Positions 1-12,575 of a stretch of 64,000 nt of DNA are shown piece by piece (within the stretch, counting starts at the first letter, position 1; every line of letters begins with the position of its first letter). The notes beneath the pieces are model-generated. The model made no database searches. It had not been told where the DNA came from and saw only the letters and a list, made by a program, of their open reading frames with translations. The DNA comes from Trichobilharzia regenti (lineage: Eukaryota; Platyhelminthes; Trematoda; Strigeidida; Schistosomatidae), in contig OX235262.1 of the NCBI GenBank assembly GCA_944472135.2, positions 67,208,887 to 67,272,886 on the forward strand, read 5' to 3'. The position numbers were made by a program, and so were the translations under genes.

Positions 1-1180
1 GTACTCTGCTTAACGTGCAAATACTGGCGAACCGAATCGAGGTAAAAAGGCTTGATATGACAAGTGTATCTGGGACAGTTATATTTTACGCAAACGAAAT
101 ATGAAATTTGATAAATAAGGGGGTTGCACAACTTATCTGCTGACGTTACTGGTGGTACGCTCGGAGAGTGTGCAGAATGAATGCACAACGAGAGGGCGGA
201 CCAATGAACGTACGGAAGAGTCACAACTCAAAAGATAAAGATGTGCCAAACGACGGATGAGCGAGTTTAAACAAAAGTTCGAGGGCACAATGTCCACTAC
301 AGCCTCTTCGTACCAGGCTATTGTTTGCAATATCCTATTATCATTCCGGCAATTATATGGCATATCCCCTATTTGAAGTGACTTGCAGCGTGTGTTTTCT
401 TCGCGACAGTTTCATTTTAATGTTAAGGGGCTGAGTCATCATCGAAAATTTGGGGAGTATTTCAAATATTTTTTCGGTCTTTTACAGATGACTGTTCGTG
501 AGACTCAGGCAAACTTTTCTTCAGACGATGATCAACCAAGTACGCATAACTGCAAGCTATTAAAAGACAGCAAACTTTCTAAGAAAAATTAAGGTTCCAT
601 AAAAATGAAAAAGAAGGGATTACATGTGTGAAAATAGTCCTAAAGTGCACATGTGTGAGGAAGTTACGCAGTCCATTGAAAAGTAAATTTGTGGTAAGAG
701 CTATCCGCTAGCCAAAATTATGGATACTAATTTACGTCAATGTTCACATCTCGAATCAGAGTCACAGGATTAAACAAGAACAAAGCCTAACTGCGGAACT
801 CAACACTCAACAACCAATCACAGAAGATTTATCGTGTGCAAATACGATGGTCTGACATTTAAAGGAACGACCACAAAGAGATGACAGAATAACCTTCAGT
901 GAGAAAACAACTAATCAGAAGACGCTGCTTGTTTGCTAATAATAAAGAATGATAGTGTACATAAAAGTCTATAAATGTCTCTTGATTTTCTTAATAAACG
1001 ATCTGTTGCTTGACTCTTGCTTCTGCTGTTACGAATGAACAATTGGAATGTATTATAGTAACCACATCGATCTTACTGTTGAATCTACATACTATCCATA
1101 TTACTGTTTTTTTCAGTCAGGAAAAACTTGTCCAGGTGAGGAGTTATCTTGTTACTCCACAAGACTGACGTCTCACAAAG
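1..1180. other. No recognisable gene or repeat
   Basis: AT-rich sequence with only short open frames that show no domain, signal peptide or splice-linked coding pattern. I see nothing that can be assigned. Confidence 0.5.
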
Positions 1181-1199
1181 AGTCCAGAGTGTGAAACCA

Positions 1200-2250
1200 C
1201 GAAGGAAGCTCTTCCAACACCAACAAGTAATCCTATTGCTGAGAATTATTATTCCCATAAGTTTCGGAAACACATTTCCACTTTGTCCCATTCTCTGCAG
1301 TCCCATCGAGTTGGCCTCACAATTGACCGTAAACTGTCATCTCCTTCTGACACGCTGTCCTTTATTTGACCACACACGTCCAAATCGCCTTCCTCCGTTC
1401 GGGGCACACTGGAGACTGGGCGCGCGATATCACTCAGTAGTCTTCACGGAGTGTCCGATCCATTTCCTGCTGCATATATTTTTCGAGCAGAAGGCCCTCG
1501 GTAACCACTCTGCTAGAGTTCTTTGAGGTTAATTCCTTCTAGCCATCTGATTTTCAGCATTGACTGAAGGCAGATGTTTGCAAAAGCCTGAATCCCGTTG
1601 CAAATGTTTTCTATGACACAACAAGTTTCCGACCCATATAGAATTGGCCTAATATTGAATGGAAAATCCGAATTTATGCCTTTCATACATTGCACTTGAC
1701 CCCAACATCCGTAGCTAAATTGATGGCGCCCTAATAAGTGAGATAAGTGACTTCCTTCGAATTTTCCCCTTCGATAGTAATTGATGCCGGCTGTTGTTGG
1801 TCAGTATCTTCATCACTTTCAACTTCACAATATTTGCTTGAAGTTCGATCTTCTGTGACCACCTCGTTCGCCTTCCTGCTGGCTTTTGCCCTTAGGTTTT
1901 CGAATTCTTGTTACATTATACATATATTATCGACGAAGTCAAGATCTTCTATGGTCTCTTTGTAGGCCCAACGCATTCTTATCTTCTAGTTCTCCACAGT
2001 TTGTTGTATCGTTCACTCCGCCACAATTTAAAATATCGCTGATAATGAGCAGCATTGTCTTGATCCCGTATTTACTTCAAATACTTCGATGAGTTTTGTG
2101 TTGGGGATCACTCGACACTTGTAGTTGTCATATAGCCACCGAATGAAGTTGATAAAAGTTTGGGTCACTCTTTAGAGCTGAAGTGGTTACAAAGCTACTT
2201 CGAGGCTCTTTTCAATGCTGACAAAGTTGATGTAGAGATTCGACTGCCAT
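1200..2250 (-). pseudogene. Decayed RTE-like non-LTR reverse transcriptase, 3' half
   Basis: On the minus strand, pieces of a non-LTR reverse transcriptase appear in the expected order across several frames. Near 2165-2100 is a piece reading FINFIRWLYDNYKCRVIP. At 2090-2050 there is a degenerate NTGSRQ stretch, where intact elements have TGVRQGC. At 1695-1513 is the post-RT part, with the recognisable ILYGSETC and LKIRWLEGIN. The terminal basic region follows down to about 1250. Stops and frameshifts interrupt every part, so it is non-functional. The order and spacing match the C-terminal half of RTE-type LINE proteins such as the cleaner copy at 13676-13976. Clade assignment is from recalled family patterns, not a search. 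Confidence 0.6.
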
Positions 2251-2259
2251 TCTATGCTG

Positions 2260-3429
2260 TGTTTAATGATGATACGTACGGATGCAGTTTGATCAGTGGT
2301 GTGTCTATTTAACCTAACTGACAAGTGAGACATAGTCTTCCATTTTGGAAATCATACTACCACTTCCAGCAGTTCGTTCAAGGTCAGTTGCGCTTTAGGA
2401 GGCTTGAATGCAAACTATCATAACATCTTCTCAAGGGAAAGACATTATGTTTCTTGAGCTTCTTATATCAGAAAGCTTTAGGGTCAGGCTATCTTATTCC
2501 GTTCTTAGCGGTTAAAATCTCTCTCCCACAGCTACGCATATGTCTTAAGAACGAAGCCTACAGCCTAGTCCCTCTTCACAGTGTGCCATTTGAAAGGTGA
2601 GCACTCAACACCTATTAATATCTTCATCAGTGCAATATTTAATGTCTCTAAGGTGTTTTAGATTCTTACAAGTTATGTTAAACCTTTTTAACATAAACTT
2701 TCAGGAATTTTGCCATTTTTCCAGAATAATAGAGTGAGAGAAAGGCCTTAAGTGTTTTGGCTCTGGGGAGAAGCGTAATTTTGAATTCTCACACTTGGTG
2801 TCTAATAAGCATGACGCAAATTAATTCTAATGAATTACCGCACATACTGTTGAGTATTTTCGCAGACTTCTCTTTGGTGACAGTTGGGATTCGGTCGCTT
2901 TTGTGAGATTTATGGAGAGGTGCATTCTCATGGTAAATAATACCATGAATAGAACATATATAACCACAGAAACCGAAGTGACTCAAACGGAATTATTTTG
3001 GGTTTGGGGTAGGAGACGAATCAACGAAAATAAATTTGAGATGCATGCCTGACCTTGGTGATGGCTTCATGGTTTAAGAGTAAAGGTCTTCTGTTCCGAC
3101 TTCATAAATCAACTTTTCAGACTTTCAAAGCACTACAAATTTATCGACATTCTACGATATGGAATTATGCCATGTTTGATAATTTCAGTAAATATTGCAT
3201 GTTTTCCATGGAAATTAATTTTTTTTTGAGAGAAATAAATTATCATTGAAATTCGAAGTTAACACGCAATAATTTATCTTTTGGACAGAATCAATTCATT
3301 TCCAGCAGCATGGACATGTATCTCCTTCTTGTGATAGTAGGAATTATGATTTAAATTCTTTACACAAATGTCGATTGAAAATTGATTTAAGTGACGGATT
3401 TATTGAAAAGATTAGAAATGACTGGATAA
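2260..3429. other. No recognisable gene or repeat
   Basis: AT-rich DNA with no coding pattern or repeat relationship that I could find inside the window. Confidence 0.4.
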
Positions 3430-3434
3430 GTAAT

Positions 3435-3628
3435 TGTTATAATTATTTGTAATAGTAGTATTTGTATTTCGCAATGACCGAATTAAAGGAATTCAACCAA
3501 AACAGAGGGGGATGAATTTAGGAATTTGTATTTGGCGGAATTGTATATTGAATCATATATAATAAATATTTTAACGAGCAACACTAAGTATTTAAACAAT
3601 ACAGAGATAGAAATTGTCAAACACCACA
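3435..3628 (-). repeat. Old solo LTR of the window's gypsy family
   Basis: This 194-bp block aligns end to end with the LTRs at 14655-14848 and elsewhere (TG start, ACCACA end) but carries many substitutions. It is flanked by a perfect 5-bp target duplication, GTAAT, at 3430-3434 and 3629-3633. No internal sequence remains, so it is a solo LTR left by LTR-LTR recombination. Its divergence makes it the oldest family member seen here. Confidence 0.88.
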
Positions 3629-3639
3629 GTAATCCATGA

Positions 3640-6600
3640 AATTGGTTTTTAACCGAGTAATTTATAAGATAATGAGTTGAATAAAAATTGTAGTCCATAA
3701 TATACCCACTGCATGTCAGTCTCACTCGGGATTTATAAAGGCCTGCATTATTAAGAGATAAGCAGCTATCACCTATGGCCAGTGTTAAAACGAATCATAA
3801 AGGCCCCAGAACTTAAGATTTTTACCAGCTTAGGAGGTACAGAAGGTTTGAAATTTTGTAAAATTCTGCAGTCGTTGGTAAGTACAGCGTCATTGTGAAG
3901 TTGACAGTTATGTGGGATTAGTTTGACATAACTAACAGATTTCATGATGGAGTTTGTTGAGATATTCAGCAGATATTCTGAAAATCTGTAAAGAGTATGT
4001 TCCAGTGGTTTCAACACTCTTTCTGAGTTATATTTACGTGGAAGATAGCATCACTGTATCACTCGCATGACCCAGGGTAATACCTTTGAAAAGAGAAGAA
4101 AAAAGAAAACTGCAAGATAAGTCCAGAATTATCTAACAAGGTTTATTGATATAAAATAAACAATAAGTGATGAACAAGCGCTTTATTTTTTACCAGGAAA
4201 GTGCACCTTTGGAATCTTATCACGTTCCACACCAACAATTAGTTGAAATGTGCACTTGTAAAAAGCGGGTGATTGTCTGCATTTATTTGAGGTGATGGCG
4301 AGAATGGGTTCTGGTGTAGAGCCGCTAAAGCAAAGTGTGTTATGGTTACTTAGATCTAGCCGGGGATTAAGAATTTCGGGGGCATAAGACCAGAAACCAA
4401 ACGAGAATCGGATCCTGTTTGTGGATTGCTAGGACTTCTTTACAAACTAAATGAATGTACTTCTGTGTGTTTGGTCAGGTCTCCAGTTTCACTTTCCTTC
4501 TATCATGTTTTCAAAAACAAAGTTTGGGATACGCGATTAGGCTTCTATAACACAATGAGCCTTCAGTGATTTGAGTAATTATTTTGGTGGAAACCTCGGT
4601 TTCTAAGCCAAAACTACAAGGCTACCACTGCACAAATTCTATAAATCAACAACAGCGAAGTTCACAGTAATACTTCTATCTGCATTCTGTTGAACAACGA
4701 ACGACTAAGTGCGGTGACCACTGCTACCTCCGGGTAAACTGAAGATCCGTTTGAATAAACAAATCGATTTTTGCTCACTCAGTGTTCACCAACACTGACA
4801 GATCTGTTACTAGCACTTTACGGTACCCCTGATTGTGTAGTAAATGAATACATCACTTGCCTAGAGAAAACAGATGACTTCTTCGTTGGATGAAGTACAT
4901 CACGATTTATTTTAAGATATGTAACTGGAGAACCTCAGTAAAATCAGAAATGATTCTGAGATGTCAACGTCACTCATTACTAGGCTAGTCGCTTCCACTG
5001 CCGCAGAAGTTCGACAGCATTTAGTGCGAGAATGGGGTGCCGTGTGTGAGAAAAATGACAGTGCCAATTCTGACAACGTAAAAAACACTCCCTCAATTTA
5101 TGCTCAGTGAGATAATTGATGCGCACATGCTCAAATCTTGGAAATTCATCTAGGAATAATTATTGCCCATTTATAATCACTTGCAACATAACCATACAGA
5201 CTGACTTCTACTTCATCAGATGGATATCTCTTAAACACACTAGGTGAAGTCAGATGAAATTGGAATGTGACAAAACATCTATTCAAGCTCCTCAATAACG
5301 CTTTCAGAGAAACTAGCTGTAGCCAGAAAAGAGCTCGCCGGGACTCAGAAAACTAATTTACGTTTATAATAACAAACTCGATATCAACTCAAGCGGTATT
5401 AGAAGACGGATGGCAAATGGAGGATTTAATGATCAAAAAACTATAAGCCAATGTACCAAGTTAAAGACATAGAGACTTGGCCATGTGATTCACAGTTGGT
5501 CACTGTCAATGCACTAAAAATGTCTACGAATACTCTTAGTCGTATTGCCACGATTTTCAGTCAACGAGCAAAAGTCTAAGCCAGTACGGGGATTATTGCT
5601 TCTAACGAATAGGAAACTGGTTCAGATAAACAAGTTCATTAGACATCCCCGTCAGTGTTCACCATCACTGACAAGCTGAATACCGAGAAACACGCAAACT
5701 GCGGACATTGATTCCTTTAACTTTTTTAGAATACTCCGCCTATTAACCTCATTTGAAGTATATTGTAATGAGAGGCGCTACGCACTAAAATTAAATGGGC
5801 ATACATCGCAGTCGATCTCCTTAGAAGGATGGCCGCAAACAGTTGATCTGTTCAGCACATTTGACTATCCGTTAACCCCAGTGGTCAGCCGCTCAGTATC
5901 AGCCCTTTTAACCGGTAACTTTGTAACCCAGTGCAAATAAAGACCTTAATGTGCATTGTCCTGGTCTGTCAGTTACATCATTGATACAGAAACCCAGAAA
6001 TATTTTAAGCGATACTAGTAATACCCTGGAATTGTCTGATGGTGAACTAAAATATCCCACTAGACTAGCAGTTATTTCAATTTCGAGGCTCTATTTGAAT
6101 GTTGATGGCAAAAAACCACTCAAGGTCTATGGAAACCAATAATCCACATTAGAAAGTGGAGTATGTGACGTTACCATAAGATAAAAAGAATCAGGAACAG
6201 CGAATAAACGATTCAGTTCTGGACAGAACTAAGAACTAGCTTCAACGACTCACAACAATGTAGCTTCGCAGGTAACCCTCCAAATAATCCGCTTCTAAAC
6301 AGGAAACATAAAGTCTAAATGAATTCCTGATTTCCTTGACTTGTTTCCACACTTTTTACACAGGTCCAAGACATGACACATACAATCACGACAATGCAGA
6401 AAGTGCCACGATTATTATGCCATTACAAGAGGTATCAGAAGTCGTGACCTTCAAGAATGATTGCCTGAGCTCACTGTGGTTTACTTTAATAGAGGAATTA
6501 ACAAATTTTCAAACACCTGCTCACTTTTGTTTCCTTCTCTTTGACTCTTGTTCTGCTCAAAACAAAATGCTCTGTTTAAGGTTTTCGGCCTGTGGGATTA

Positions 6601-6650
6601 ATCCCTGTTGCATCCTGACGAAGAAAACCTGGTCTATGGCAGATATATCA
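3640..6650. other. Unassigned AT-rich stretch
   Basis: No gene model is supported: open frames are short and lack domain signatures. A small imperfect palindrome, CAGTGTT-CACC-AACACTG, near 4782-4800 recurs in a related form near 5651-5672. It is the only structure I noticed and may be a remnant of a dispersed repeat. Confidence 0.35.
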
Positions 6651-6659
6651 AATTTAACC

Positions 6660-7150
6660 TTTAATCAGAATGAGCACAGTATTTGTTGTAATACAAGTAA
6701 ATGGTACGCTATTTATATCTACACCGGCTTTACACCCTCAAGAGCATCCTCAAAAGCTTGGGGCCTTTTCGAGGATGCATCTTCATAACTATTGGCATTT
6801 GCAATCACTACTCAGTGACAGCAGGTTTCCGGTATCGACCCCTGAATGCCGAACCAACTATCGATGAAAATGTAGAGGAAAGACTTCTTTATCTTTCATC
6901 ACGGAACGTCCACACAATAGTGAGTGGTGAGTTTAATGGAGGGGCTATCTCGTTTACAAAAACTCCTTCAAGCACTATATACTAATTGTTGGATGCAAGC
7001 AGTCAATGGACAAAAAGGAAAGAACAGCTTACTAGATCTAATCTTTTTAAACAATCTGTCATAAAACACTGTATACATCAGTGAATGTTCAGAAAATGAT
7101 CGCAAAGTGATAGTTTCATATTAGATAGGTTTATTTGAAATCACACTTAG
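6660..7150 (+). pseudogene. Decayed LINE endonuclease (APE-type) fragment
   Basis: The plus strand encodes a degraded version of the endonuclease segment of CR1/Jockey-type LINEs. A YRPLNAEP stretch is followed by a VHTIVSGEFNGG motif that corresponds to the usual TGDFN block, with the conserved Asp replaced by Glu. Next comes a LLDASSQ-like segment and a degenerate TRSNLF part, where family members have the PTR..NILDL motif. Frames shift and stops intervene. The upstream frame from 6336 may be the beginning of the same remnant but is too poor to call. Confidence 0.45.
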
Positions 7151-7159
7151 TGACGCAAT

Positions 7160-10100
7160 TTTTAACCTGGAAAATCCTCCTGCGAAAAGTAGTCATTACT
7201 GTTCTGTCTCTAACAACAATCACAGTAGAAAGAAAAATCATTTAGGCTACAGCCTGTGCATGAAGAAATTTCTGATAAAAAATTGACGAAACTGAATTAC
7301 GAACTGTCAGACTTCACTAATTTTACCATCAGTTCTCATTCACATAATCTGTTGTGCTGCTACATAAAACGAATTAAACAGAGACGAAATAAGGGGAGCT
7401 ATTCTTCAAGGTTGGAATGCTCGGGCATAGGAGATTTAGTATTTCATGCACTACTAAAGCTGGGTTTTGCAAAATACTACTACATTTTTGCATCTCCTAA
7501 ACATTGCTTTGGAATTGTTAGTAATCTAAATATTTACCAAAATGGTGGTATTAAACTGGACCATTTAACCGAACTTTTGGCTGGACTTATCCGGCATGTT
7601 GATTGAAATTTTCCTTGGTAAAATTTTTTTGTGAATAAGTCTTAATAAAATTGTGTTGTATGTCTTCTGGATTGATAGAAATTGTCATTTTCTGACAAGT
7701 CACGTTGGTGTCCGCTGAAAAACAATTAAAACACTGTAACCACGCATGAATGCAACATATGAAACATTTACAAAGAAATGAATGAATTGACCTGGTGGTA
7801 AGAACTTTAGAAACAAACGAAATAACTGATTTTAACAGCGACGGAAACAAAAATGAGGTGAAATGCCACATTTGTAAACAACGTGCATCAGGATAAGTTG
7901 TGAATAACTGCAGGGTAATCGTAAGGGGCAATGTGTAAACGAACGGTTATGGAATGGCGATACAACATGGCCGATTTACATGGACAGAAGTGACCTTCAG
8001 GTATCCAACTCCTACAGTAACCTTGAACCGGCGGGATAATTTCGGTCTAACTCTAATCTACGGTGACCCACGGGAATGACCATGAAAATGACCTTCATCA
8101 ACCAATCAGATGAACCCACGGTAAATGCGCGTAATTCAAAAACTTTTTATTGAAACCAAATTTAGTGTTACAAAATAGTTGTACAGGGCAATTTTATAGT
8201 GCGTTCCTATAGTGTCTCCCGATTTCTCGCTGGATTCTTCAGTAATAGTCCGAGCCAATTTACGGCTTAATTCGTGTGCTGAATTCATATTTACGCGTAT
8301 TTGCTGAGGGCTCGTCTGATTGGTTGATAAACGTGGCTGTGACCCCAGTTCATCTTGGTCTCTGTAGCTTAAGGGTAACCTATTTCAGAATAATCAGTGT
8401 TATTGTTATTAATATGATCAATGTAAGACACCCATTGCTTCAGAAATCTTATGATTATTAGACAGCCCATCACGTGATTCATTTGTAACGTATGTTTTGA
8501 ATATCATTTGAAGAATCTAATGTACTTCGAAGTGGACCTTTCTGTGGAAAAGTTATATAAGATTACTTCTTTAAACATCAAAATACAGTTACTCTTATTA
8601 AGCGTGTAAGATTGGAAGAAATCAAATATTTACTCGCATTAATTATGGATGAATATTTATCTTATTAATGTGACATACTGTTGATGTCTGTAAATTGGCA
8701 ACTTTTATATATACTACATTGAGTATAATTGTTGTCACAGTTATTATTAACTAGGTATATGGTGCAATGCTAGTGGGATAAAATAATTCTGATAACTGTT
8801 TAAGTGACCATCAAACCATGGTAAGCTTTGCGTGGTTGTGGTTTGCAGCTGATTCCTGAGAAAATTACAGTTGCCTTTAGTCGAGGAAACAATTGCAAGA
8901 TACTGGTCGGCAACAGGGGATATACAGATCATCACTTTCTACAGGGTTTTCTGGTGTGACTAGGTTTAACGGTATATTGCTGGCTCCTCACGAAATCTTC
9001 TTATCTAATTTAAGACAAGTAAGCCGGTTACTAGTTGCCTGGCCTAATTTAATCGGCTTTTCATCAGAACGAGAATACTGTCACCCATGCGGTGGACCTT
9101 TTACTCTGTTAGCGTAGTATTCCAAATTCAAATAGAAAGTAAAATACCGAATCAGTTTAGTTACGGAAAGAATATATTAAAGTTTCGTTACTTGGGTTTA
9201 CAAAGATCCAAAATCCACAGTAAACGTAACAGACTCCAGAGGTACTACGGGAAGACTGCTCCAATACTAATTCTCCAATGTCGACGTTGCCGGAGGTCGA
9301 CCAAAGTACGTAGGAAGAAACTACGGTGTTCCTGAGAAGATTTGAGATAGAAAGCAGGTGATCAGAATTGATCGACGACAGTTGAGATGGTGGAGAAGAC
9401 GGAGAGTAGAAGGCAGAACTATATTTTCATTCAAAACCCGAGGTAAAGTTCAAAGTACAGAGTTTATGGTTAAAACAAAGTAATGCACAATATGTTCATT
9501 TCTTACATAGTAGTAAAAATTGGATAAGTTTATTTTTGAGGACTCCACACCCATGTGTTTATGTATAGTAATGATGAGTTCGTAATCTAAGCCTGGATTT
9601 TCCTTCCTGTTTTCCAGTATTTGAGTGCTTGGATATTCATGGCTGATGTTGGATGACAGGATAACCACTGTATGTTGATAAGTTGCAACAGACCCTTCCT
9701 CTAGACACCTTCATGGAACCTAGGCAATTATTATGGTGGCTGTAGAATTCGTAGTCTTGAGGAAACACATGAAATTGGTGTTTCTTAGTGGATTAGCTGT
9801 AATACTAAGCATATACTGGCTTCTGAGAAAAGGTAGAATCTACTGGCTGTCAGAGCCTTGAAGATCGTCTGTTGGTTTTTAGAAGACCGGTGTGCCCCTC
9901 AGTTTGCAAAGATATTACTTAACACCACGTCTGTGGTTTCACTTTACACTGAGGTGCCTTTATCTATTATCTGGCTAACATTAGGATGCTTATGTTAATT
10001 GTTGTGATGTACCTGCCATCAAATATGTTATTTATCGATATCATGAATGATGCATTATTAGTAATAACCGTATTTAGATTGTCAACAATGCCAACGACTT

Positions 10101-10738
10101 TTACTGTGTGTTAGCGTCTAAGACAAGAAGTTATGTCGAATGATGTCCTAATACTGGAATATAGTGGTGACACTTTAATTATTTACCTGCTTGTAGAATA
10201 TGTTTAGTTTCCTCGATTTGATTAGACTTGGAAAGTACTGAACAGGAGTGATTTAAAGGTTTCTTGCGGAGACAAAAAGTCTGATGGTCCGTTTGTGGAG
10301 TATCAAGGTTTTTAAGTATCTTCTAGTCTGGTAGGTTGTGTTGAGTCATTACGTGAAGACATAATCCTTTTAACAACCCTCGTAGATTAACTTTTTTGCT
10401 GATGATTATATTTGATTGGTGAATCTAGATGAACTTCTTGGGATATGTCATACTGCTGTATAGGAGCGAACCACTGAGTTATTTTTAGCTTGTATCATAA
10501 AGCACAGTATGAAACCTACCAATTACCTTTTACTACCTATTTATGTGACCATTCTTCTCCCAATTAAAGGTGTATATGCTGTACTCAGTTTGCTTGGAAC
10601 GAATTCATTTCTGTAATGCCAGTTGGCACAAAATTGTTCGTAGGGAAAGATGAGTATATGTAGCAAAATTTGTAGCATAAATTGTTCATCATAAATTTCT
10701 GGTGCTGAGTAAGGCTACCTAAACCACAGAAATAATAT
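7160..10738. other. Unassigned AT-rich stretch with a possible dispersed repeat
   Basis: No supportable gene. About 60 bp near 8072-8135 (around GAATGACCATGAAAATGACC) resembles 50702-50765 in order and content, suggesting an uncharacterised dispersed repeat. The rest shows no relationship to other parts of the window. Confidence 0.35.
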
Positions 10739-10743
10739 GTTGA

Positions 10744-10937
10744 TGTAGTAATTTATTGTAATCGTAATATTAGTATTTCAAGATGACCGAATTACAAGAA
10801 TCCAAACAAAACACAGAGAGGGCAGAACTCAGGAATTTGTATTTAGCGGAATTATTATTCAATTCATATAAGAAACATATTAACAATCAACAGTAAGTAT
10901 TTAAACAATACAGAGTTAGAAATTGTCAATCACCACA
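10744..10937 (-). repeat. 3' LTR of the short gypsy derivative
   Basis: 194 bp bounded by TG and CA. In element orientation an AATAAA signal lies about 10 bases before the LTR end, consistent with a polyadenylation signal. It shares diagnostic bases with the LTR at 14655-14848. Confidence 0.88.
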
Positions 10938-12365
10938 TCCGCCACACGTCGAATATCTCCTTGCGTATTTATAACGATGTCTCGGTTTGCTTGCAAGTAG
11001 CTGCGACCTAACTGATTCTGTGATATTATTTTCATCAGTATTATCTGGACTTATTTCTGAATTATCTACAAAATCAGGATTATTAACGGAATCATTAAAA
11101 TAATAATTGGAACGAGCTACTTCATTTATTGTCACTTTGTACAGGTGTCTGTTATGAACTGAGTGATCTTTGATGTCGAATATCTTCACCACTCGATTTC
11201 CCATTTTTTGTAGGATAATTCCAACAGAAGGTCTATAGTCATTCCCTTTGTAATAATGTACATTAGAAGTCGTGGACATCAGATGCTTTTTGAGAATTCG
11301 AGATTTGAAAAGTTTTGCAGGACTTTCATGAGTACTTGTATGTTCTGCATTCAACAGACGCAGTCTATGCATATGCAGTAATTCCTCAATTTTAATCAGT
11401 TGCACTCTCATCTCATTCAGGTCTTTTCGTGTTTTCGACAGTTCACATTGTAATTTGGCTGCCACATTTTTGAAAACAGTTGACAATTGAGTTGCCGAAC
11501 TTGTAGTGGAGGTTCTCCTTAGATGAGATTGAGTATTCGGAAAAGTTGAAAGAGACATCGACTGCATTTTACCAGATAAATTGGAAGAATTATCAGGATT
11601 CTGAGTAACATAAGTATTCGAACTTCTGCAAACAGTCTTGATGTGTCCAACTTTATCACATTTGTGACACTTAGCACCCCGAAAACGGCAAGTGCTTCGT
11701 AGATGTAACTTTCCACAGGATAAACACGGTTTAATGTTTTTGATCTCTCGCTGCATTCTATTACCTGTGGACGGCAGTTTGGATTGCTTTCCATGAACAC
11801 TTGTATTTTCGACTTTAGAAAGCATAACATCAGACACTGACGTAGTGGGAGCAGAGTATTCATTATTGACATCTTCATATGTAATACATAAATCTTTAGC
11901 AGTCTGAAAGGTACAAGAAGGAATCTGAATTAACTCTTTCTCTAACTTAGGAATATTGATTCCAGCAATTAGACGATCACGTAGTTGAGTATGCAGCTGA
12001 TCTCCAAAGTTACACTTTGAAGCTTGTATTTGGAGTTGCAGAATAAAGTCTCTAATTCTCTGGTTGGGAGCACGAACCAGTTTATGGAATTGAGCCCTCT
12101 CTCTGGTCTCAAATGTAGTTACATGAAAGTGATTTATAAGAAGTTCACGTAGTTTATAATATGGCAGAGAAATTGGTTTGTCTGGAAATGACAGAGTCTT
12201 TGCTAAGCTATACGCATCTAGCCCAATAGCAGTGATGAAATATGCTGGTGTTTTGTCATCCCGAACATTCTTTGAAATGCACCACGCATCGAAGCATTCC
12301 AAATAATCAGCAATCTCCCGCGGAGACTCATTAATGGGAAATTTTCCCAGGTTATTTAGTTCCAT
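10926..12365 (-). CDS. Gag-like protein with an extra coiled coil (479 aa)
   Basis: Residues 1-290 match Gag of the full-length copies, including two zinc knuckles: C-x2-C-x3-H-x4-C at 214-226 and C-x2-C-x4-H-x4-C at 233-246. In the second knuckle the Gly after the second Cys is Asp (CHKCDKVGH). Residues about 291-339 are foreign to the full copies. There, leucine-type residues at 309, 316, 319, 323, 326 and 330 fall on a clean 3-4 heptad spacing, predicting a coiled coil. Residues about 340-479 equal the C-terminal tail of the full-length integrase polyprotein. Both junctions are in frame and there is no stop for 479 codons. The start ATG overlaps the primer-binding site. Likely role (inference): a particle protein able to co-assemble with autonomous Gag. 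Confidence 0.75.
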   Translation of the reverse strand: MELNNLGKFPINESPREIADYLECFDAWCISKNVRDDKTPAYFITAIGLDAYSLAKTLSFPDKPISLPYYKLRELLINHFHVTTFETRERAQFHKLVRAPNQRIRDFILQLQIQASKCNFGDQLHTQLRDRLIAGINIPKLEKELIQIPSCTFQTAKDLCITYEDVNNEYSAPTTSVSDVMLSKVENTSVHGKQSKLPSTGNRMQREIKNIKPCLSCGKLHLRSTCRFRGAKCHKCDKVGHIKTVCRSSNTYVTQNPDNSSNLSGKMQSMSLSTFPNTQSHLRRTSTTSSATQLSTVFKNVAAKLQCELSKTRKDLNEMRVQLIKIEELLHMHRLRLLNAEHTSTHESPAKLFKSRILKKHLMSTTSNVHYYKGNDYRPSVGIILQKMGNRVVKIFDIKDHSVHNRHLYKVTINEVARSNYYFNDSVNNPDFVDNSEISPDNTDENNITESVRSQLLASKPRHRYKYARRYSTCGGCGD

Positions 12366-12378
12366 CGCGACGCCAATT

Positions 12379-12570
12379 TGTAGTAATTTATTGTAATCGT
12401 AATATTAGTATTTCAAGATGACCGAATTACAAGAATCCAAACAAAACAGAGAGGACGGAATTCAGGAATTTGTATTTAGCGGAATTATTATTCAATTCAT
12501 ATAAGAAACATATTAACAATCAACAGTAAGTATTTAAACAATACAGAGATAGAAATTGTTAATCACCACA
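12379..12570 (-). repeat. 5' LTR of the short gypsy derivative
   Basis: 192 bp, same boundaries as its partner. The internal side begins with the same AAT-TGGCGTCGCGATGG leader as the full copies, so the primer-binding site is retained. Confidence 0.88.
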
Positions 12571-12575
12571 GTTTA

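Larger units (their letters stand above)
10744..12570 (-). mobile_element. Short non-autonomous Ty3/gypsy derivative
   Basis: A complete LTR-bounded element of only 1.83 kb. Its LTRs (10744-10937 and 12379-12570) differ by roughly five substitutions and one 2-bp indel by eye. Flanking pentamers are GTTGA (10739-10743) and GTTTA (12571-12575), a 4/5 match that fits a decayed target duplication. Compared with the full copies at 14655-22771 it lacks protease, reverse transcriptase, RNase H and nearly all of integrase. It keeps gag and the last 130 or so codons. Between them lies about 145 bp not present in the full copies. It could be mobilised only in trans. Confidence 0.85.

Noticed and set aside
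133..363. 76-codon frame with a hydrophobic stretch at the left end
   Set aside because: No homologous pattern, splice partner or signal peptide; likely chance.
9087..9335. 82-codon basic frame
   Set aside because: Basic composition alone; no domain, and it does not resemble the RTE C terminus seen elsewhere.
11490..11500. Extra segment of the short gypsy derivative as a retained or removed intron
   Set aside because: Junctions do not show GT-AG ends relative to the full-length copies. The similarity of a few bases at the left junction fits recombination.
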